Origin: Lycorma delicatula
Taxonomy: Eukaryota; Arthropoda; Insecta; Hemiptera; Fulgoridae
Assembly (NCBI RefSeq): GCF_047948215.1
Contig: NC_134464.1
Coordinates: 35,463,020 to 35,527,019 of the forward strand
Length of the DNA: 64,000 nucleotides
Direction of reading: 5' to 3'
In this document: in pieces, positions 11,997 to 22,509 of the stretch
How positions within the stretch are numbered: position 1 is the stretch's first letter
How the letters are laid out: each line of letters opens with the position of its first letter
The notes under the pieces: generated by a model
Databases searched by the model: none
The model's input: the letters and a program-made list of their open reading frames with translations, nothing else
Told to the model about the DNA's origin: nothing
Program-made: the position numbers and the translations under genes

Positions 11997-12572
11997 ACAT
12001 TTACATTTTTCTAAAATGAAAAGTACATAAAATTTTATTTCATTAGAAACTTTTGATATTTTTTTTATTGTTATTATTATTAATAAATCAATATATTTAA
12101 ATTGAAAACAAAAGTTAAAAAAAAGGAGATCAAGTCGGATTTGAACCGATGTGCCTTCCTTTGTAAAATCCAAATATTTCATTAATTAAAGTTTTATTTG
12201 GCTATAACTGGAACTAACGATAGGCACCACTTATGATATATAATAAGCACCACTTATGATATATCGTTGAAAAGCTCTCAATGAAGGCTTATTACCGCAG
12301 TTAAAAAAGCACTTTTTTGGACACTTTTGGTACGGTCGATTGCAATCAAAAGGGGAGTGCACAACTAGATGTTACGAGAGTCCTAAATCCAAAATTTCAA
12401 CATCCTGCGGTTTTTGAGTTATACGAGATACATACGCATATACGTAGTTACAGAGGTCACGCTGAACTAGTCAAAATAGATTCATGGATGATGAAAATGG
12501 ATATTTCTGTTGAAATCTGAAAACCGAAATTTTTCGCGATTACAATACTTCCTTTACTTCGGAAGGAAGTAA
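11997..12572 (-). mobile_element. E-repeat copy 7 (3'-truncated)
   Basis: Minus-strand E-repeat with the head hairpin at about 12547-12572 and the T-arm-like box at 12125-12155 (GGATTTGAACCGATG on the plus strand). It lacks the 3' hairpin and 12-mer. At 12229-12264 an 18-base block (GCACCACTTATGATATAT) is tandemly duplicated. The 67-codon plus-strand frame at 12317-12520 lies wholly within the repeat and is chance. Confidence 0.65.
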
Positions 12573-12641
12573 ATCCTTTTCTAGAAGGATTTAAATATAG
12601 GGAAGGAAGTAAGTCCTTTTCTAGAAGGAAGTAAATATAGG
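12560..12641. repeat. Tandem duplication of about 42 bp at an E-repeat head
   Basis: Two near-identical units, each holding GGAAGTAA, TCCTTTTCTAGAAGG and AAATATAGG, follow each other at the outer end of E-repeat 7. Confidence 0.75.
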
Positions 12642-13199
12642 GTTTCTTAAAAAAATATTAGAGTAAAATCATAAAAATTATTCAAAACATAATCATTTTA
12701 AAAAGATATTATGTTAATACATAATTACCTAATGCCGAATGGAATATAAATATATGGCTTCAATCCAAACATCTGTTAAAGAGTTATTTTTTCAATTAGT
12801 TTTATAAGCAATATCCAGCTAGTATTATAAACAATTTTTATAAACAGTAATAATTGTAGGCGTTCAGATATGAGTCATATATCACTCTCGTAAACAACAT
12901 AACTATTTTCAAGAACAGCAATCATCTAATGCCAAAATCTATTGGAAAAGTAAAAGTAAAGTGGTTTTGTGTTAAAAAGGTTCATTTAGCCAAATGAAAT
13001 GTACAATTTGTTGTATGTCACATACCTAAATCACCTGAAATACAGAATTTTAACTGATACCCGTTAAAAATCACTGGGATCAGTGAAAGCAACTTTAGTG
13101 CCACGTGTACCTCAATTACTTACCTCTGTCATAACCATTGGATAATGTAAAGTATAAATTAACAAATCAATAATACATTTTGTTATTCGAGGTCTGTAA
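12642..13199. other. No feature recognised
   Basis: AT-rich sequence. Nothing supported. Confidence 0.4.
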
Positions 13200-13680
13200 A
13201 TAAAGTAATGAGAATGGTTCAGAAAAACTTTTCATTTACAATCCATTTATAAATGGATTTTATCACCTTCGAAATAGTTCCTTTCAGAAGCCACGCAACG
13301 CTTCAATCGGTTTTCCCACTCTTCATAGCAGTGTTGGAACTCAGAAACCAGAATATCCTTCAGATGGTCGGTTACATTCTATTTTATGTCCTCTACTGTT
13401 GTGAAATGTTGTCCTTTGAGGTGTTTTAAAAGTCGGGAATAGGAAAAAGTCGCAGGGACTCAAGTCAGGTGAATAAGGTGGTTGAGGAACTACAGGAATG
13501 TTTATCTTTGCCAAAAACCCAGTGTGACAAGGTGCATTGTCATGATGCATCATCCAGTTGTCTTTGATGGCTGGTTTTATGCGGGCAACTGTTTTCCGCA
13601 GTCTCAAGAATTTCTCGGTAAACATCTTGATTTACAATCTGTCCTGTAGGCAAAAACTCCTTATGGACAATGCGAGAAAG
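13200..13680 (-). pseudogene. mariner transposase, C-terminal half
   Basis: Minus-strand mariner cut-and-paste transposase fragment. In order it reads IVHKEFLPTGQ, VYREILE, NWMMHHDNAPCHTG (second catalytic Asp in HHDNAP), PYSPDLSPCDFFLFP (third catalytic Asp, mariner D34D type spacing) and, close to 13280-13330, the C-terminal YEEW-x-x-R ... YFEGDK block. One frameshift separates the first two blocks, and another follows the third Asp. The N-terminal DNA-binding half and first Asp are gone. The fragment stops abruptly at a TG/CA-rich microsatellite at 13681. Confidence 0.85.
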
Positions 13681-13775
13681 GGTGTGTGTGCGTGCACATG
13701 CACACGCATGGGTGTGTGTGCGTATACATGTACACACGCACACACACATACAGAGAGAGAGAGCGAGTGAGTGAG
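13681..13775. repeat. TG/CA-rich quasi-palindrome and (GA)n
   Basis: Alternating purine-pyrimidine TG and CA runs arranged as inverted halves around ACATGT, followed by a short GA run. Such sequence favours Z-DNA and cruciform structure. It truncates the mariner fragment to its left. The three overlapping short frames here are artefacts. Confidence 0.85.
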
Positions 13776-14330
13776 TTAGAGGGGGAGGACTTGTTTCTAA
13801 ATGGTAGGCTGGCTATACGTTTTCGGTTTCTACTTGTAAAAGTAAAAATATCCTTAAAAAAAATGGTAATTTCTCCTTCGTTCTTCCCCTGTCCTCATTT
13901 TGTTATTTTTATATAAAAATTTATATCTCAAGTTCGGGTAGATGAATCACATTAATATTTGGTAAACGTCTTCGTAAATGAAATTATAAAATGCAAATTA
14001 CAAAATGGCGGAAAAATTTTATTTTTCAATCCGTTATATCTCCATAAATATTAGTTTTATCAAAATTTATGTTATTTTCTAAAATATTCAGCTTTTTTTT
14101 TTAACAAACTGATATTTTATTTTTTTAAATCGGTTACAAATAGCCGAGTTTTGGGGGAAAATTGATGTTGTAATTTTGTATCTGTTTTCATGTTCACCAC
14201 TTTACGTTCAATTTGATTAAATATTAATTTTCCCATTTGACTGAACGGTTTTGTTACTCAAGCCGTTCATCAATTGTACAACTATGAAATTTAGGGTAGA
14301 TGCTTATTTTTTTTTCTTTAATAATATGTG
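13776..14330. other. No feature recognised
   Basis: AT-rich. Nothing supported. Confidence 0.4.
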
Positions 14331-14459
14331 CGGCCATCGTCTGCTATGATGATTTAGCCCGAATGGAAATTTGTAGCGTATGAAAATGCCATGCCTGATT
14401 GGGATTCGAACCCAGGGCCTTCGGGGAAAGGCGCAGATGCTACCACTCGTGCCACGGAG
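14331..14459 (-). mobile_element. SINE-B copy
   Basis: On the minus strand it starts GTGGCACGAGTGGTAGC (pol III A-box type), reaches CCTGGGTTCGAATCCCAATC (B box and T-arm), and continues as CAGGCATGGCATTTTCATAC, which matches the copy at 35.05 kb. The tail near 14331 (ACGATGGCCG) is followed by an A-rich run on that strand. It directly abuts the 3' end of the LINE-Y copy to its right. Confidence 0.75.
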
Positions 14460-14477
14460 TTCATTATTGTTACTATT

Positions 14478-15530
14478 TTAATTTTTTAATGCCTTATTGG
14501 ACCATTTTAGCCAATCTGTGTCCGGTTATCTTCGATGAGCGCACTGTTCTGTTCTCTCATTACCTCTTCATTTGTTTGATCACTCCCTTCTTTCTTCATC
14601 CACAAATACCCTTTTCATTTTTTGTCGTTGGTCTTCTTTTTTGGTTTAAATCTTATCTTGTTCTATAGTTTCTTGATGTCCGTCTTATTTTTTTAAATCG
14701 TCCAGAGTTATTACCAATTCCTCTTCGTTACCCATTCCAAAGCTTTCTCTTCACTTCTTATTAATCTGGTTTTTGGTGTCCTCATCATATCCCAAAGAAA
14801 GAGATCCTCCTCTTCTTACGATAATATCCGTAATGGGCTTTAACTCCCAGCATACCACTTCATTTGGTACTATACAACATTGTCTTTCTCTTTGATGTTT
14901 CTTGTTTATACAGGTTCTTACTATTCTTTTCTCCACCTGTAAATTCTGTCATTTTTATTCCTGAGTGACCTTGAAGAAAGTTTCGTTACCGTTGGTTACT
15001 TCTGGTTGAACTACTGTTTTGTTGTGTTTACATTTGTATTGTGATGGATAAGCATTTTTTGATATATGTGAACCATGTTAGTTTTTGGGCTTTTATCATT
15101 TTATTAGATCTTTCTTACCAGGTGGGATTTTCGTGTGAGTTGTATGTTATAATTTCTCCTAGGTATTTAAATTGATTACTAGATTGTGCATACCGATCGT
15201 GAATACCTGATGGTGGTGATTCCCGGAGGCTAAACAGGGGGAAAGAAAGGTATTTAAATTTTTTAATATTTTTAATTTTGTTGTTTCTCATTACGTGGTT
15301 AACTACTAATGGGTCTGCTACCATTATATCTGTTTTTTTTTTATTTTGAATGATATTAAGAGCCCTAATATTAGAAGGATGTCTGGTTCTAGGTATGATA
15401 CTCAGGTGTTCATTTACTCTTTTGTAACATGCTCTGCAGTAGATAAAAATGGCCCGGTCATTATATAAAGATTGTTTTTTAAGAAGGAATGTTTCGCTTG
15501 TCTGGAGCAATTATTGATGTCTGCGTGTTT
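14478..15530 (-). pseudogene. LINE family Y, ORF2 C-terminal region with SINE insertion
   Basis: Minus-strand remnant of the same LINE as at 0.5-1.4 and 11.6 kb. The clean segment (15510-15115) includes KKKTDIMVADPLVVNHVM and, after a nested insertion, QFKYLGEIITYNSHENPTW, the post-RT 'YLGE' block. Downstream blocks read VEKRIVRTCINKKHQRER, IVPNEVV and ISFFG with frameshifts, and then a basic tail. The long read-through at 15510-15115 is possible only because the 74-bp SINE tail with its target duplication happens to stay open. No RT active site remains. Confidence 0.7.
15174..15247 (+). mobile_element. SINE-A 3' tail inserted in LINE-Y
   Basis: The segment ends TTCCCGGAGGCTAAACAGGG followed by GAAAGAAAG, which is the 3' terminus of SINE-A (compare 54374-54410 reversed). 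It is bounded by a 13-base direct repeat, AGGTATTTAAATT, at 15161-15173 and 15248-15260, a clear target-site duplication. 5' truncation with a target duplication means LINE-mediated insertion. Confidence 0.85.
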
Positions 15531-16815
15531 CTTTTCAAATTAAGAAAAATTGTATCACACCCCAAGGTAGAGGATTTATAATTTGTATAAATATTTTTGT
15601 ACTTTCTACGTATATTTTCACTATATATATTTTCGTGTTTTGTTATTGTAAGTTATACTTATTTCCGTTACGTGATCAGGTGTTTTTTTCTGTTTCTGTT
15701 CTACATGTTTTTTATGTTTTAACCTTTTGTAAGATCATTGCAACGCTTAATCGAAGCATATTTACAAAGAATAACTCAATAGTTTGCATCGAGTGTCGGC
15801 TTGTTCAGGATCGGAAAGTTATAAAGTAAGTTAAAAAAAAAAAGAAAAAAATGTTTAATTTAAATTCTGTTAGCATTATTTAATTATATTGTGACATTTT
15901 ATGTTATTTATTATAAGTAAACTTATAATTATTTATTAATAAGTAAATTTATTTTTTATTATTATTTTGTTTACAGGAATCTTTTGTTTTATCTGCAGCA
16001 TATACTTCCAGAAGTACATTTTCTTGTAAGTAAACCTGTTTACGTATTTTAATTTCTTTACCTCTATAAGCGATAAAAAACTAACTTTTTATTGCTAAAA
16101 CATTACCCCATTGGTTTTTTATATCTTAATATTTGAGATTCTATTTGTATCCAGATACACTATAAATACGTAGTTGAAAAATTCTATAAATGTATGTATG
16201 TGTTCATATAGAGTATTCTATTAGGAAAGGACATTATTTCGGAAGGTTAGACCTAAAGTTAAGAAAAAATAATCATAAAAAATGTAGTTAAAAAAATGCT
16301 TTGTTTACGAGTTATTACAGCTGCCGAAAGATTTTACCCTGATATTTTACTCTGATTGTTAAGTAATTGAAAACTACAATTTTTTGGACCCTAATTATGG
16401 TAAAAAGTTATTTGATCAAAGTATTATTAAAAAAAAATAATTGTTCCAGAATTATATCGTATATTTTTTGAGAAAAGTCACATGAAACTAAAAAACAATA
16501 TTTTTTATTTAGGTTTGGAATGTAATAGCTGTTATTATATGCCATTACGTTGTTAAAAAAGTTATCATGTTAAATTTCTGGTTAAAAATTAAACATTTGT
16601 AAGAATTTTTAAAGAGTTTAATTCTGAGAAAGGTTTTGCAACCTAAGACAATAGCAAACAAAAACTAGTTTGAAAAATTATTTGCAGAAATATTTTCGAT
16701 TCTAAATATTAAACGAAAAAATCAAAATTATCATCATTATTATTCAAGATTTGACACTCACGTTTTGACTCGCGTAGTTCGTTAGTACCAAATTCGGCCA
16801 CCACAGCTGTTACAA
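15531..16815. other. AT-rich, no feature recognised
   Basis: Nothing supported. The 5' end of the transposon coding for the next feature may lie here (from about 16200), but I could not find its terminal repeat. Confidence 0.4.
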
Positions 16816-17600
16816 TTGTTAAAAATGGATACATCTAATGGTGCAAAACGTGCTCGGTGTGAGTTTTGGTTTCACGATTTGCAGTCATCAACTGCAGTTA
16901 AACGTAATTTTCGCAGAGATTACGGTAGGGAACCTCCTAGTAGGCGTACAATTTGGCACCAAACCTTAGGCCAATGTTTTTTGAACCCTAAGCAAACAGA
17001 GTATACCGCTCATTTTTCTTCCGTGAGGTGACCGTAAACGGTACCGTTTATCTGGACATGCTTCAACATTTCAAATTCTCAATTGGAAATTATAATGGGT
17101 CTAATTCCTCAATTAGACCAAAATGGATGCTATTACTGTTAGGAAGATGAGGCACCACCTCAATACCGCCTAGAAGTCCAAGATTTTATTGCAACTCGAT
17201 TTCCAGTGGATTTCCAACTCGATTTCCAGTGGATTTCCGGTGGATCGGTCGTGACGGTCCAATGCATGGCCATCTCGCTCCCCAGATTTGGCTCCGCTAG
17301 ATTTTTTCTTGTGGGTTTCATTAAAGATCGGGTTTATGTACCACCTTTGCATGTTGATCTTTTTGAGCTTAGACTTCGAATTAATGCCGCAGCTGCAGAG
17401 GAAACGTCCGACTTGCTGGCTACAGTCTGGAATGTAATCAGCTTCAGATGGGATTTATGTCGCATCACAAGTGGAATCCATATCGAACCAAAGTGAACGT
17501 AAGAAACTTGATGTGTTTTGGCATGAAATAAGATCTCAACCGAGTCTCAAAAATCTTTATATGCTTTTAAAATTGTAAAGTCCTTTTTGAATCACCCGGG
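16816..17600 (+). pseudogene. Tc1/mariner-superfamily transposase, internally deleted
   Basis: The first 71 codons look like a helix-turn-helix head (FHDLQSSTAVKRNFRRDYGRE, residues about 20-40, then PPSRRTIW). After a stop come NGTVYLDMLQ-like and QQDGAPPHYRLEV-like pieces (second catalytic Asp region, broken) and a C-terminal block RLRINAAAAEETSDLLATVW ... WDLCRITSGIHIE that is characteristic of these insect transposases. The region with the first catalytic Asp is missing. A 23-bp tandem duplication (AACTCGATTTCCAGTGGATTTCC without its last three bases, at 17193 and 17216) shifts the frame. The sequence TTTTTGAATCACCCGGGTAT at about 17585-17605 is a plausible terminal repeat. Confidence 0.75.
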
Positions 17601-18059
17601 TATATACGTAGTTTAAGTTCGATAAAAATTGTTTTATTTTCTCGGCTTTGATTTCTTAGGAACGGTTTAAAATAATGCATTAATATCCATTAATGAGTTG
17701 AATACTGTGTACAGTGGTGCATTGTTACCATCAAACTCAATATAATTTTGATTTTAATTATGACTTTACATTAGTATGAAAAATTCTATAACCGTGTATT
17801 ACTTTTGAATTGGCAGCCAGTAGTGAAAAAATGGTTTAGACTGAACATTTTCTGATATTCTTTTCATTGAATGTTATCTGTTTTAAATATATCTGAAATT
17901 TTTAGTATTTTATAAAAAAAGTAAATTTATCGTATAGAAAATGATTTTTTTAAATAAATTTTTAAATTAAGAAATTTTACTTAATGTAAAATGTATTGCA
18001 GTAGCTTAAAAAAAGGTCCTATCACACAGAATATTTTTGTTAAAATGCATATATTGGTG
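17601..18059. other. No feature recognised
   Basis: AT-rich. Nothing supported. Confidence 0.4.
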
Positions 18060-19070
18060 TGAGGAGGGTAAAATAATGTGGAAGATTTTGGTACGACTGG
18101 AGCTGAATTGGGGAGGACTGTTTATTGCCTGCACATTTGAGTAATGCCAATCTTTGTCGAACGTTGGATTTTGAACAAGTTGCTGTAATCGTGTGTTATC
18201 ATTTGTTTAAAGTACAGTCGGGGAGGAATTTGAAAAGGAAGCACAACGAAAAGTGTTATTCAGAAGTTACTTAAAACATTTCGTTAAGCAAGTTCGCTCT
18301 TAGACCACAAACTTGCCGGATACAGGTAACTTTTAACGACGCAGGTCGTACAGGACATTAAAGAGACAGTTACAAGATATCCTCATTAATCTTTGTGGAG
18401 ACCTAGTCGGGGAAAAACCTTTTCACTATTTTCAGCCCATACTGCAGTTAGGAGAATTATGAAATGTTAACCGTATCGAATGCAGGTTTTCCACGTAGTA
18501 ACTGATGCCGATTATGCTAAAAGGGTTCACTAATGTCAGTGGTTTAAGAACTTTATTGGAGGCAATATTAGTATTTTATATCAAGTGTTTTTCAAATATG
18601 AAGCATGATTTCACCTTGGTGGAACTGCCGGACCTAGGGTATTGAAAACCCGCACATTTTCTTTGAATCTTCCCTACCCCCACAAAAAGTAGGCGTTTGG
18701 TGTGCGGTTTCAAGTTGAATGTGACTGCTGGTTGTAACAGGACAGCGCCACTTCCCATACAGATCCTCTACTATGGAGGTGTTAAAAGATTCTTTCGGGG
18801 GAAGAAATATTTCTAAAGGATTGTGACCACCATCTCCTGATCTGACTAATGCAGACTTTTTTTATGTGGGGTTACTTAAAAGAAGAAATTTTTTATAGGA
18901 GCAATTCATACACCCTGCAGCAATTGAAGACAAATATTATCATCCAGGAAATAGACATGGTAAGCTGATAACAGTAGCCTTGTCAACACGTTTGACTTTG
19001 TCAAACGTGTTTGACAAGTTCATAGAAGTGGATGGACATCAGTCTGTAAATTATTATCTAAGTATTTGCA
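18060..19070 (+). pseudogene. Tc1/mariner-superfamily transposase, heavily decayed
   Basis: Pieces in all three plus-strand frames follow the order expected for this superfamily: an HTH-like YHLFKVQSGRNLKRKHNEK, HTAVRRI, DADYAKRVH ... CQWF, a region ending in VGVWCGF-like residues, then SPDLTNADFFLCGYLKEEIF (third catalytic acidic residue region) and a C-terminal tail. Many stops and frameshifts. A short inverted repeat around AACACGTTTGAC at about 18976-19018 lies in the C-terminal region. A minus-strand 60-codon frame is a shadow. Confidence 0.65.
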
Positions 19071-19165
19071 AATAAACTATTATTTATAAACTAAATAAGG
19101 GATGGGGCCTCTTTCAGATTGATTACGTTTATATATATATTAAAATAAAATAAAAAGAAATTAAC

Positions 19166-19173
<8 letters not shown>

Positions 19174-19200
<27 letters not shown>
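19174..19200. repeat. (TA)n flanking a mariner
   Basis: TA run directly abutting the left inverted repeat of the mariner. Confidence 0.9.
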
Positions 19201-19204
<4 letters not shown>

Positions 19205-20073
19205 GTACTTAAATAACGAGATTAATGCTGCTACAGAAGAACTGCGCATGCGCCAAATTCTTACGATCAACAGCTGTGTAGCGGTGAAGCCTTCTTTTTC
19301 GATTGTTGCCACTCCAATTTCTGTAAACATATTAGTCTGGCCGTGACCTTCGTTTGGATAACATCTGTTTTTTATTTTGCCGAAAAAATGATAAGTGTTT
19401 TATTATAGCAAGAGTTGTCGTGAAATTTCATATGAAACTTGGAAAACCGCTACTAAATTTATCTTTCATTAAAAAAAAAAAGTATACTGCAATGAATGTT
19501 AATCACGTGCGCGGGTTTTTGAGTGGTTTATGCGTTTCAAAGATGGCCGAGAGGACTTGAATGTGATTATCAAAATTCAAAGCTATGATAATTGTTTTTT
19601 TCGATATTCATGGGATTGTGTACCTATTAATCAAAATTACTACTTTGAGGTCCTTGCTCAACTCCGTGAAAAAATAAGGAAAAAACGACCCGAATCTGGA
19701 AGAACAAGTCATGGGTTCATCAGGACAACAAACTGGCTCTTACTGCACTGTCTGTGAAGACGTTTCTAGCCAAGTATAACTTCTCAATGTTAGGTCATTC
19801 CCCTTACCATGGGACTTGTATCTGTTACCAAAGTCAGATGTGCATTAAAAGGAACAAAATTTCAAACCGTTGAAGGTGTGAAAGAAAAAGCGGCATACGT
19901 CATGAAGGAACTCATAGAAGAAGACTTCCGCCATTGTTTCGAACAATGGAAAATTTGCATGGAGCGTTGTAGGGGTAGAGGAAGGGTATATATTGAAGGG
20001 GATAATAATTAGATACGTATAAATTTATAATATAATATTTTACAGCATTAGTCTCGTTATTTAGTAGCCACAC

Positions 20074-20077
<4 letters not shown>
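19201..20077 (+). mobile_element. Internally deleted mariner with both inverted ends
   Basis: Terminal inverted repeats are readable: the left begins TGTGGTACTTAAATAACGAG (19201) and the right, reversed, TGTGGCTACTAAATAACGAG (from 20072), with TGAGG outside it on the right. The interior holds mariner transposase pieces: FHMKLGK, EWFMRFKDGREDL (HTH end, 'FEWFKRFK' block), then a jump to INQNYYFEVLAQLREKIRKK, FLAKYN, ALKGTKFQTVEGVKEKAAYV, EDFRHCFEQWKICMERC and YIEGDNN. The first catalytic Asp region is deleted and frameshifts disrupt the rest. Set in (TA)n on both sides, as expected for TA-targeting mariners. Confidence 0.85.

Positions 20078-20103
<26 letters not shown>
20078..20103. repeat. 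(TA)n between mariner and LTR
   Basis: TA run that separates the mariner's right end from the left end of the next element. Confidence 0.9.
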
Positions 20104-20107
<4 letters not shown>

Positions 20108-20688
20108 GGAGAGGCGAGGAGATTTGTCAGGGATTCAACGTTTTGTGTTTCACTCATTTTTATTATTACAAGTGGAGAATATATAAGATTATAGTAAAGT
20201 TCAATTAATAAAAACGAGTAGATAACTCGTACAATGAAATAATTACAAATGATAATTATCACTTATCAATAACTCAGTAGTACACGAATCATAATATAAG
20301 ATTAATTTAATTTAGAATTCAAATAATATTAAAACAACTTGCGATAGACCGAGGCTCAGGGAAATAACGAATTCGCGATCACCAGGACGTCTGTTCGATC
20401 TGGGTTCCAAAGCAAGACTGCCTTTTCTCAATATTCTCAAATAATATGCCTACTGCATATTTCCTTTTCCTTATTAATTTTATGATACCCCTATCGTCCT
20501 GGGATCCCGACTACGTTGACAACCATGTGCCTACCTAGGCCTAAGCCTACCGCAATAAAACAATTTAAACCTTATTTTACAAAATATTACAAGTAATAGT
20601 ACATTTCTTAAAACTACTAAAAATACAGATATTCTAAAGAATATTCTCATCGTTTTGTCGGAAGATACTCCACTGTACTTTATTCTCC

Positions 20689-20692
<4 letters not shown>
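20104..20692. mobile_element. Probable solo LTR, 589 bp
   Basis: The segment begins TGTCGGAGA and ends TCTCCGACA, a 9-base inverted terminal repeat of TG...CA form as found at LTR ends. It is non-coding, has no matching second LTR or internal retroviral-type genes in the window, and lies between TA runs, which hide any target duplication. Orientation is not determined. An alternative is a TIR transposon with short ends. The TG...CA form and the length favour a solo LTR. Confidence 0.55.

Positions 20693-20720
<28 letters not shown>
20693..20720. repeat. (TA)n right of the LTR
   Basis: Third TA run of this cluster. Confidence 0.9.
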
Positions 20721-20723
<3 letters not shown>

Positions 20724-21007
20724 ATTATTCATCATTATTTAATCTTTCTGCTTTGCATGAAAAGCTGGTGTCAATAGGGTTGAACATCACCGCTGTCAGT
20801 TTGGTGGGCTTGGATTTCTAATGTATTCGGTTCAGATTAGGAGGCAGTAGGAAATCATTTCACTTTTCTTTTTAACTTTCATAGTAAGCCTGGCATAAAT
20901 TGTTTGTTATTATTTATGAGGACGGTTGTGTTATTTCTGGAATTAGCTTATTACTTATAAAATCGTTTAAATTTGTTTTAACTATCTATTTCTAAAACTT
21001 TGATTAT

Positions 21008-21267
21008 TTAACCAAGCTGTATTACACTGTCGCTTATGCCGTTTTTTCTTCTTTTTTTTATTACATCATTTGCAGTTAACATAAGGAAATAAAATAAGCA
21101 TTACCTCAAGAGATACTTATTAATTACCGGTAAATTTTTTAGATAACTATTTTAATACTAATTAAAATTTGCTTTTTATTCAAACAACAAATATTAATAA
21201 CATATTTTTAACATGATTAAGATGTTGAAAAAACGGCATAAGCGACAGTGTAATACTGCTTGGTTAA
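21008..21267. mobile_element. piggyBac-like MITE with TTAA duplication
   Basis: Inverted repeats of about 36 bases start CCAAGCTGTATTACACTGTC (21012) and, reversed from 21263, CCAAGCAGTATTACACTGTC. I see one mismatch over the arm, which continues to a run of six T. The element (252 bp) is flanked on both sides by TTAA (21008-21011 and 21264-21267), the target duplication typical of piggyBac-type elements. No coding frame. The near-identity of the arms implies a fairly recent insertion or strong arm homogenisation. Confidence 0.85.
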
Positions 21268-21660
21268 AACTAGTTTTATTTAATATGATTTCTATAAATA
21301 CTTTTCTGTGAAGAATTACTACATTCAATGATAATTATCTAACAAGAAGAGTTAAATGTTATGTCCGATGCATTTAAGGCGTGGTTAGAATATTTATTCT
21401 TTGTTCAAAAAAAGGAAGAAATTTACAGTCGTTAAAAACTTGATTATTTATTGCTTCCTTTTATGATTTTCTTTCTCCTACTTTTTTTTATTAGTTTTAT
21501 TTCCGGTTAACTTATTTTTTTTTTTTGTTATTGCAAATCACTGCGCATTTTTTTCGTGTTTCATTATTTTCAAAAATGTTGTAATTCAATTTTTTTCTTA
21601 CCAGTTACATTCTTTTCGTTTAATTTATAATTTGATTTGATAAGTTAAGTTGTTAAAGGA
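21268..21660. other. No feature recognised
   Basis: AT-rich. Nothing supported. Confidence 0.4.
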
Positions 21661-21667
21661 CCCACTA

Positions 21668-22200
21668 CTATGTATTTTACTTTCCCGTCTTGCGCTATAG
21701 CAGTAGAAGGGAAAGTATTGCAATCGGTCCAATTTGGGTATATGCGGTTTTCATCGGATCTTTACGTTTTGACACCTAAGGAACCCAAAAAACACAAAAA
21801 CCGGATGGAAAAAACACAGAAACCGTGTATGTATTCGTGTTTCACACCTTATACCTCCAGAACTGTTCGACCTATTTTGACCAAACTTGATCAGATTACT
21901 TTTATATGTGGGGCATTGATGTTATTAAATTTTCAACTTAAAGATCAGGGGTGAGACTGTAGAACATGGGTCACCCTCAGTATCTGTAGAATTCGCCTAA
22001 TTTTTCGTCTTATTTTTCTTAGGGTCATTTGTTAATAATTAAAAAATAATATATCCAAAAAACGGTTTTTTGCAAAATCGTTTTTGTCTACCCCAAAAAA
22101 TGCTCTAAATAAACTAGTGTCTAAGCGGGTATACTGCGTCATTAGAACCCCCCTCTCACCACAAGGAGCGCTAGTGTAGCTTCTGCAGTTGCATGTTATG
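21668..22200 (+). repeat. F-repeat with E-like head hairpin
   Basis: It opens with ACTTTCCC, an inner GCTATAGC palindrome and GGGAAAGT, followed by ATTGCAATCGG, closely mirroring the E-repeat head (ACTTCCTT ... AAGGAAGT then ATTGTGATCGCG). The body is otherwise different. The 94-codon plus frame starts at the head and runs through the repeat. I treat it as chance, since it shows no family motif. The right edge is uncertain. Confidence 0.4.
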
Positions 22201-22509
22201 TTGTAACGTCACAGGTGAGCGGTAGAATTAAATGAACGAATAGTATTAAAGTGGCCGCTAATGCCGCCACACCCACGGAATGAATTTCGGTATGCGGGCG
22301 CAGTTTAGTTAGAATCATTGAATTAAATAAACAAAAAATATTATATTTAAATAAAATGAAAAATATTTTAAATTAAGTTTTGTGTGTGTAAGCTGTGCAT
22401 CAGAAAAAAGTCGCGTGACGGGAAAATCTTACAACTATGTTTTTTTTTGGTTTAGAGTTTAACCATATTAAATAGGAAATAGAAGTACAGTTATATATAT
22501 TTTTTCATC
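22201..22509. other. GC-richer non-coding stretch
   Basis: Less AT-rich than its surroundings at 22140-22330. No motif recognised. Confidence 0.35.

Noticed and set aside
16816..17031. A short basic protein that could be a host HTH gene
   Set aside because: The HTH is of the type found at transposase N-termini, and transposase C-terminal pieces follow in order.
21670..21954. 94-codon frame as a gene
   Set aside because: It begins inside the F-repeat head hairpin and has no recognised motif. A repeat explains the region better.
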